A stretch of DNA of 14,496 nt. Origin: a bacterium. Lineage in GTDB: Bacteria; Chloroflexota; Dormibacteria; Aeolococcales; Bog-877. Position numbers and translations under genes: made by a program. The notes under the pieces were generated by a model, which was not told the origin of the DNA, searched no databases, and was given only the letters and a program-made list of their open reading frames with translations. The stretch spans positions 1 to 14,496 of the forward strand of contig JAKBTP010000176.1 of NCBI GenBank assembly GCA_021844355.1, in the 5' to 3' direction. This document shows positions 13,902 through 14,496 of this stretch, piece after piece. The number at the start of each line of letters is the position of its first letter. The first letter of the stretch is position 1.

Positions 13902-14496
13902 TTGTGCGGTCGGCCTATCCGGAGCTGCGTGGAACTCCTCCCGTCGGGCACCTCATTCAGACCTTCTTCCCTGAGCTCACCGCTCCTGCCTAGTGCCCAT
14001 AAGACACCCGGTCGGGATGAGCGGTCCTTCCCGACCTGGACGCTGCCCAAGGTCGCCGTCGCCGTTTCGGGTCTTGCGCCACGTGGGTGGCTGCCCTCAC
14101 GCCTTCGGAACTGGGACTGGCCCTCGCACCCGTCACCTGCCACACCGGCGCTGCCCCCTGAGTAGCTCTCCACATCAGCGGGTTGCCCCGCCGCTTCGAT
14201 CCTCTGTTCGGATGTGGTCACACCTGGACTTGCCTTGGGTCTGCGCCGGGCAGAGTGCCCGAGTGCCCTTCTGCCGAGCACCACGGCCGCGGCCGTGTGC
14301 CCGGATACCTGGTGATGCTGGGCCAAGAGGGGAGCCAGCCGGTGCTGGCGGCCCCAGATTGAGTAGTAGGCGGCGGGGACGCCGACCACCGCTATGCCCC
14401 GCCGGGATGCCCCAGCCACCAGCCGGTCCCTGAACTTGGCGGTCAGCATCCCCGAGACCATCTTGCGGAACCAGTGCCTCGAGCCGTATCGCTCCC
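13886..14496 (-). CDS. TnpB-related protein, C-terminal part
   Basis: The frame enters from the right edge (YGSRHWFRKMVSGMLTAKF) and closes at 13886-13888, 16 bases beyond the element end. FRDRLVAGASRRGIAVVGVP, then AAYYSIWGRQH, then SGHTAAAVVLGRRALGHSARRR match the C-terminal RuvC part of the actinobacterial TnpB-related proteins of IS200/IS605-type elements; TnpB is an RNA-guided nuclease ancestor of Cas12. In this part the cysteine zinc ribbon of classical TnpB is absent, and the position of the third RuvC aspartate (usually D-x-N-A-A) appears to be His (GHTAAA). The long tail after about 14190 is low-complexity. The N-terminal part lies outside the window. Whether the gene is intact cannot be judged; nuclease activity is doubtful. 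Confidence 0.68.
   Translation of the reverse strand, partial: ERYGSRHWFRKMVSGMLTAKFRDRLVAGASRRGIAVVGVPAAYYSIWGRQHRLAPLLAQHHQVSGHTAAAVVLGRRALGHSARRRPKASPGVTTSEQRIEAAGQPADVESYSGGSAGVAGDGCEGQSQFRRREGSHPRGARPETATATLGSVQVGKDRSSRPGVLWALGRSGELREEGLNEVPDGRSSTQLRIGRPHNVGCA
13902..13945 (-). repeat. 44-bp mobile-element end, copy 2
   Basis: The minus strand begins GACGGGA at 13945 and ends CCGCACAA at 13902, differing from 1511-1554 at six positions. The AAA ATPase frame is family-like up to this point from the left and not after it, so the boundary of the inserted element is placed at about 13901/13902. It lies at the 3' side of the TnpB-related gene, where right ends and guide-RNA scaffolds of IS200/IS605- and IS607-type elements are found. 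Confidence 0.65.

Noticed and set aside
1511..13945. Composite transposon carrying the metal pumps
   Set aside because: The two ends face inward and the adjoining mobile genes lie outside; both are damaged or incomplete, and no target duplication is visible.
1..14496. CRISPR array, tRNA or rRNA
   Set aside because: No regularly spaced repeats and no cloverleaf or rRNA-like conserved blocks were seen on either strand.

Overview
The window is GC-rich throughout and uses GTG starts and strong AGGAGG-type ribosome binding sites. Its gene content (GerMN-Gmad2 lipoprotein, DUF4389 proteins, a CtpE-like P-type ATPase, VapBC, an actinobacterial-style TnpB-related protein) suggests an actinobacterium or another high-GC, terrabacterial lineage such as Chloroflexota or Dormibacterota. 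No rRNA, tRNA or CRISPR was seen, so the phylum is inference only.

Layout, left to right. (1) 1-1554: a decayed DDE transposase with an in-frame TAA and a later frameshift, preceded by a perfect 18-bp hairpin and followed by a 44-bp element end. (2) 1897-2916 (-): a GerMN-Gmad2 lipoprotein, divergent from 3269-3991 (+), a four-helix membrane protein with two DUF4389 repeats. (3) 4190-9137 (+): a tight three-gene operon holding a small PLDc_N-like membrane protein, a CtpE-like P-type ATPase, and a P1B-type metal ATPase with a C-terminal hemerythrin domain; the two ATPase genes overlap. (4) 9201-10492 (-): a flavodoxin-family gene followed 4 bases later by a helix-turn-helix/coiled-coil gene now broken by a frameshift and a stop. 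(5) 10780-12547 (+): an FtsH-like AAA+ gene with a damaged zinc site (HEAGR), fused out of frame at a short homology to the remains of a vapB antitoxin, followed by a vapC toxin whose only full-length start is CTG. (6) 13142-13901 (+): an AAA/DUF4143 ATPase broken by an in-frame TAG and cut by a mobile element. (7) 13902-14496 (-): the C-terminal part of a TnpB-related protein, whose element ends in a second copy of the 44-bp sequence found near 1511.

How it fits together. The intact core is a metal and envelope module: two cation pumps of different classes, one with a probable O2- or iron-responsive hemerythrin tail, plus small membrane proteins, a secreted lipoprotein and a flavodoxin facing them. 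Around that core almost every accessory gene is damaged: transposase, HTH gene, protease half of FtsH, antitoxin and DUF4143 ATPase. Two related 44-bp element ends point inward at positions 1554 and 13902. The picture is a conserved transporter operon inside a zone of repeated insertion, rearrangement and gene decay. All three stop codons are found as interrupting stops, so decay (or sequencing error) explains the breaks better than stop-codon recoding.
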